The notes beneath the pieces are model-generated. The model saw only the letters and a program-made list of their open reading frames with translations, was not told where the DNA came from and did no database searches. Below, piece by piece: positions 5,613-8,429 of a stretch of 8,429 nt of DNA (the first letter of the stretch is position 1; each line of letters begins with the position of its first letter). A program made the translations under genes and the position numbers. The stretch comes from Paludibacteraceae bacterium (lineage in GTDB: Bacteria > Bacteroidota > Bacteroidia > Bacteroidales > Paludibacteraceae). The stretch spans positions 1 to 8,429 of the forward strand of contig JAGCIZ010000246.1 of NCBI GenBank assembly GCA_017648235.1, in the 5' to 3' direction.

Positions 5613-6794
5613 ATGACTGAAATCTATAGATTTATCTCAGAACATAAGAATGATGATTTGTCGAAATTGGCATTTTCTTTTGCAAAAAACAAAGAGATAA
5701 ACCTTCCTTTTGTTCTTCAGCAGATATCAGGTTATCAAAAAATAAAAAAAAAAATTCCGTCTTGGTATGAAATTGAAAATTTGCGTTTTCCTCTAAAATT
5801 ATCTTTGGAGCAGTGTTCTTCTGAAATAACAGCAAAGTACAAAAGAGAAATACTAAGAGGAGATTCATTACTTGATTTGACAGGTGGATTTGGAATTGAT
5901 TGTGCTTTTCTTAGCACTACGTTTTCAAAAGTAGATTACGTAGAAGTTCAGCCGGAATTGTGCGAAATTGCAAAACACAACTTCGAGCAGCTCTGTTTGA
6001 GTAATATACAAGTTTATAACGAGGATGCTGTTGAGTTTTTGCAAAAATGTGCTTCTTACGATTGCATCTATTTAGATCCTGCAAGAAGAAGTGATAAAGG
6101 ACAGAAACTTGTTTTTCTGTCTGATTGTCAACCAAATGTCCTAGAAATATTGGAACTTTTATTGTTGAAATCAAAAGAGATCTTGATAAAACTTTCTCCA
6201 ATAATTGATTTGAGTGTTTTGAAAAAATCTTTTTCTAGTAAACTTTCTGAAATTCACGTTGTTGCAGTAGATAATGAATGTAAAGAAGTGTTGGTACGAA
6301 TTACGTCTAAAGATTCTACTGAACTTAAAATTAAAACTGTTAATATAGACGAAAAGCGCCAACTGAGACAAATTTTCCAATTTTCGGAAACGGAAAAAGA
6401 AGAAAGTGTTGCGACATTTGCTTCCGATATTGGGAGGTATCTTTATGAACCAAATGTGGCAATTCTTAAATCGGGAGCATTTCAGTTAATTTCAGAAAAG
6501 TTTGATGTAAAAAAGTTGCACATACATACGCACTTATATACTTCGGATAAGTTACAAGCAGATTTCCCAGGGCGGATTTTTGAAGTCGAAAAAAGTTTTC
6601 TTTTTTCAAAAAATGAACTTAAAGAAAACTTAAAAGATGTAACAAAAGCGAATATTTCAGTCCGGAATTTTCCTGAAACTCCTGAATCTTTGCATAAAAG
6701 ATTGAAAATAAAAGATGGTGGAGAAGTTTATATTTTTGCATGTACAGCAATGGAAAAGAAGATGTTGATTAAAACAAAAAAGATACTCTTATGA
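5613..6794 (+). CDS. Class I SAM-dependent methyltransferase with THUMP-like domain (putative RNA methyltransferase)
   Basis: This 393-residue protein matches a Bacteroidetes methyltransferase family annotated with a C-terminal THUMP-like domain. An N-terminal helical region includes KKKIPSWYE and the family-typical LSLEQCSSEITAKYK (about 68-82). The Rossmann core follows with motif I DLTGGFGID (88-96), the ribose-binding acid E111 in YVEVQPE, a motif III acid at D138 (NEDAVEF) and motif IV YLDPARR (153-159). DPxR/DPPx motifs are common in enzymes that methylate bases in RNA or DNA. The THUMP-like part (about 290-393) suggests RNA binding, so a tRNA or rRNA target is inferred but unknown. The gene begins 8 bases after atpG and its TGA overlaps the next start (ATGA). 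An A11 run lies in the N-terminal coding part, and the frame is intact across it. Confidence 0.8.
   Translation: MTEIYRFISEHKNDDLSKLAFSFAKNKEINLPFVLQQISGYQKIKKKIPSWYEIENLRFPLKLSLEQCSSEITAKYKREILRGDSLLDLTGGFGIDCAFLSTTFSKVDYVEVQPELCEIAKHNFEQLCLSNIQVYNEDAVEFLQKCASYDCIYLDPARRSDKGQKLVFLSDCQPNVLEILELLLLKSKEILIKLSPIIDLSVLKKSFSSKLSEIHVVAVDNECKEVLVRITSKDSTELKIKTVNIDEKRQLRQIFQFSETEKEESVATFASDIGRYLYEPNVAILKSGAFQLISEKFDVKKLHIHTHLYTSDKLQADFPGRIFEVEKSFLFSKNELKENLKDVTKANISVRNFPETPESLHKRLKIKDGGEVYIFACTAMEKKMLIKTKKILL
5744..5754 (+). repeat. A11 homopolymer inside the methyltransferase gene
   Basis: Eleven consecutive A residues follow an A6 run separated by a single T (5737-5742, then T5743). Together they encode QKIKKKI at about residues 42-48. 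The protein on both sides fits the family (KKKIPSW before, LEQCSSE after), so the run length given keeps the correct frame. Runs of nine or more A are prone to polymerase slippage and to sequencing error. Confidence 0.6.
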
Positions 6795-8429
6795 AAAAAA
6801 TATTGATTTTGATCGGTTGTTTTTGTTCTTTGTTTTTGTTCTCTCAAGGCGAAACTCAGTTTGGTACACCTACGAACCAAGTAGTTTTTCCGAAGGGAGA
6901 ATATCATGAACTTGCGGATCCATCAAATATTGATGCTCAGTCGTGGAAAACTATTAATAAAACTTACGTGGTTTGGGCATCGAAAAATGTTCGCTATGCA
7001 AAAAATATCGTTCCAACCATGACAAAAAAATCGAAAACGCATAAAATAGTAGCTTGGAAAGGCGAACGTGTAAATGCTCAATTTCTCGTTTTTGCTAACG
7101 AAGATATGACGTTGCAAGTTGCTCATAGAGGTGATTTTGAAGATGAGACAACAACTTCATTTGTTCGGTACGTAATGACCGACGAATTGAACAAGGACAA
7201 AAAAGGAGCTTGTGGACATCGACCTGATATTACAATTTACGATTCTTCGTTGGTCGCAGATGTTTTGGATCATATCACCGAAAAATTACCATACAAAAGA
7301 CACACCGTTCAGCCGATTTGGGTGCAAATTCAAATCCCTCAAAGTGCAAAAAAAGGAAATTATAAATCCACACTTTTTGTTCAGAATGATAGTCAAACTA
7401 TTGGCAAACTTAATTTAGAAATAGAGGTTATTGATAGAATCATTCCAACTCCTAGTGAATGGAGTTTTCATCTTGATTTGTGGCAAAATCCATTTGCCGA
7501 AGCTCGTTATTTTCAGGTGGAACCATGGAGTGAAGCGCATTTAGATGCGATGCGTCCAACAATGGAAAAATTGGCCAAATCAGGTCAAAAAGTGATTACA
7601 GCATCAATTATGCACAAACCTTGGGGTGGACAAACGCAAGATTATTTTGAGTCGATGGTAACTTGGCGAAAAAATGTTGACAATACGTGGCATTTTGATT
7701 TTGATGTATTTGATCGTTGGGTGGAATTTATGATGAGTTGTGGCATTGACAAACAAATCAACTGCTATTCGATGATTCCTTGGAGTTTGTCTTTTCGATA
7801 TTTTGACCAAGCAACAAATAACTTCAAAGCCATTGAGGCAACTCCTTCCGATAGTATTTATGCAGAAGTTTGGACTGAGATGCTTAAGCAGTTCGCTACA
7901 CATTTGAAAGAAAAAGGTTGGTTTGAAAAAACAACTATTGCAATGGATGAGCGTCCAAAAGAGCAAATGCTTACGGTGTTTAACATCATAAAAAATGCCG
8001 ACAAAGATTTCAAAGTTTCATTGGCTGGAGATTGGCACGAAGAGTTGGAAGCAGAATTGTATGACTATTGTATTGCGTATCGACACAAATTTCCGGAAGA
8101 GATTCTTAAAAAACGCAAACAAAATGGAATGATTTCTACTTACTACACTTGTTGTACAGAACCTTATCCTAACACGTTTACGTTTTCGCAACCTACCGAA
8201 GCTGAATGTTTAGGCTGGTACACTGCACATTTGGGACTTGATGGATATTTGCGTTGGGCTTATAATAGTTACACATTAGAGCCATTGCTCGACTCTCGAT
8301 TCCGTTCGTTTGCTGCTGGCGATTGCTATATTGTTTATCCCGAAGGACGAAGTTCTATTCGTTTTGAAAAATTGACAGAAGGAATCCAAAATTTTGAAAA
8401 AATACAGATTTTAAGAAAAGAATTCTTGG
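6791..8429 (+). CDS. Exported glycoside hydrolase-like protein, GH123/DUF4091 family (3' end outside window)
   Basis: The open frame runs from the ATG at 6791 to the window end, giving 546 residues without a stop. An N-terminal signal peptide (about 1-19, MKKILILIGCFCSLFLFSQ) indicates export. A beta-rich N-terminal domain follows to about residue 215, then a probable TIM-barrel catalytic region. The adjacent acidic pair D386-E387 in IAMDERPKEQ fits the Asp-Glu pair used by GH123 beta-N-acetylgalactosaminidases for substrate-assisted catalysis. The later segments GLDGYLRWAYNSY and the CYIVYPEGRSSIRFEKLTEGIQNFE region (about 515-539) are typical of DUF4091/GH123_cat proteins. Family members are usually 550-600 residues, so most of the gene is present. 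Substrate is uncertain, since many relatives are uncharacterised. The ATGA overlap with the methyltransferase stop implies coupling. The only Cys near a lipobox (LIGC, C10) is too early to make a lipoprotein convincing. Confidence 0.8.
   Translation, partial: MKKILILIGCFCSLFLFSQGETQFGTPTNQVVFPKGEYHELADPSNIDAQSWKTINKTYVVWASKNVRYAKNIVPTMTKKSKTHKIVAWKGERVNAQFLVFANEDMTLQVAHRGDFEDETTTSFVRYVMTDELNKDKKGACGHRPDITIYDSSLVADVLDHITEKLPYKRHTVQPIWVQIQIPQSAKKGNYKSTLFVQNDSQTIGKLNLEIEVIDRIIPTPSEWSFHLDLWQNPFAEARYFQVEPWSEAHLDAMRPTMEKLAKSGQKVITASIMHKPWGGQTQDYFESMVTWRKNVDNTWHFDFDVFDRWVEFMMSCGIDKQINCYSMIPWSLSFRYFDQATNNFKAIEATPSDSIYAEVWTEMLKQFATHLKEKGWFEKTTIAMDERPKEQMLTVFNIIKNADKDFKVSLAGDWHEELEAELYDYCIAYRHKFPEEILKKRKQNGMISTYYTCCTEPYPNTFTFSQPTEAECLGWYTAHLGLDGYLRWAYNSYTLEPLLDSRFRSFAAGDCYIVYPEGRSSIRFEKLTEGIQNFEKIQILRKEFL

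Noticed and set aside
5590..5625. Transcription terminator after atpG
   Set aside because: Only 8 bases separate the genes, and I see no GC-rich inverted repeat followed by a T run.
6809..6820. LIGC at residues 7-10 of the GH123-like protein as a lipoprotein lipobox
   Set aside because: The cysteine is only 10 residues from the start, leaving too short a hydrophobic region before it, and hydrophobic sequence continues after it to about residue 18. A conventional signal peptide ending near FSQ fits better.
7604..7966. 120-residue minus-strand open frame within the GH123-like gene
   Set aside because: The + strand frame is continuous through it and carries the family motifs, including D386-E387. 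The reverse frame shows no domain-like pattern or start context.

Overview
The window is AT-rich and every supported gene lies on the + strand. It holds most of a Bacteroidetes-type (probably Bacteroidales) F1Fo ATP synthase operon, followed by two non-ATPase genes packed against it. The assignment rests on four things: the subunit order beta-epsilon-[small membrane protein]-a-c-b-delta-alpha-gamma; an epsilon subunit with no C-terminal helical domain; an a subunit with a signal peptide and a long exported N-terminal extension; and the scarcity of usable Shine-Dalgarno sites. The order beta-epsilon first, followed directly by the Fo genes, alpha and gamma, is the one I associate with Bacteroides and its relatives, not with E. 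coli (a-c-b-delta-alpha-gamma-beta-epsilon).

Layout: 1-120 is the C-terminal end of atpD (beta). Then come atpC (124-372), a four-helix AtpI-like membrane protein (369-737), atpB (734-1786), an AT-rich 44-base leader, atpE (1831-2067), atpF (2079-2576), atpH (2576-3115), atpA (3146-4735) and atpG (4744-5604). A class I SAM-dependent methyltransferase of the THUMP-like-domain family (5613-6794) begins 8 bases after atpG. Its stop overlaps the start of an exported GH123/DUF4091-type glycosidase-like protein (6791-8429), which runs off the window end. No intergenic gap exceeds 44 bases, there is no antisense gene I can support, and I see no terminator or convincing promoter. The simplest reading is one polycistronic unit with translational coupling at four start/stop overlaps.

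How the genes work together: alpha, beta, gamma, delta and epsilon form the F1 catalytic head and its stalks, while a, b and the c ring form the membrane sector. The c subunit lacks the Gln and Ser/Thr ligands of sodium-type rings, so proton coupling is predicted. The AtpI-like protein may help c-ring or Fo assembly. The methyltransferase probably modifies RNA and the glycosidase-like protein probably acts outside the cytoplasm. Neither has an obvious mechanistic link to ATP synthesis, so their tight packing here looks like opportunistic or expression-linked clustering.

I found no strong candidate for a new biological system. The points most worth a second look are a Gln-to-Glu change in the alpha-subunit P-loop, an A11 tract inside the methyltransferase, an A9 tract at the AtpI-like/atpB overlap that would fuse the two frames on a -1 slip, the unclassified AtpI-like gene, and the coupling of the two tail genes to an ATPase operon.
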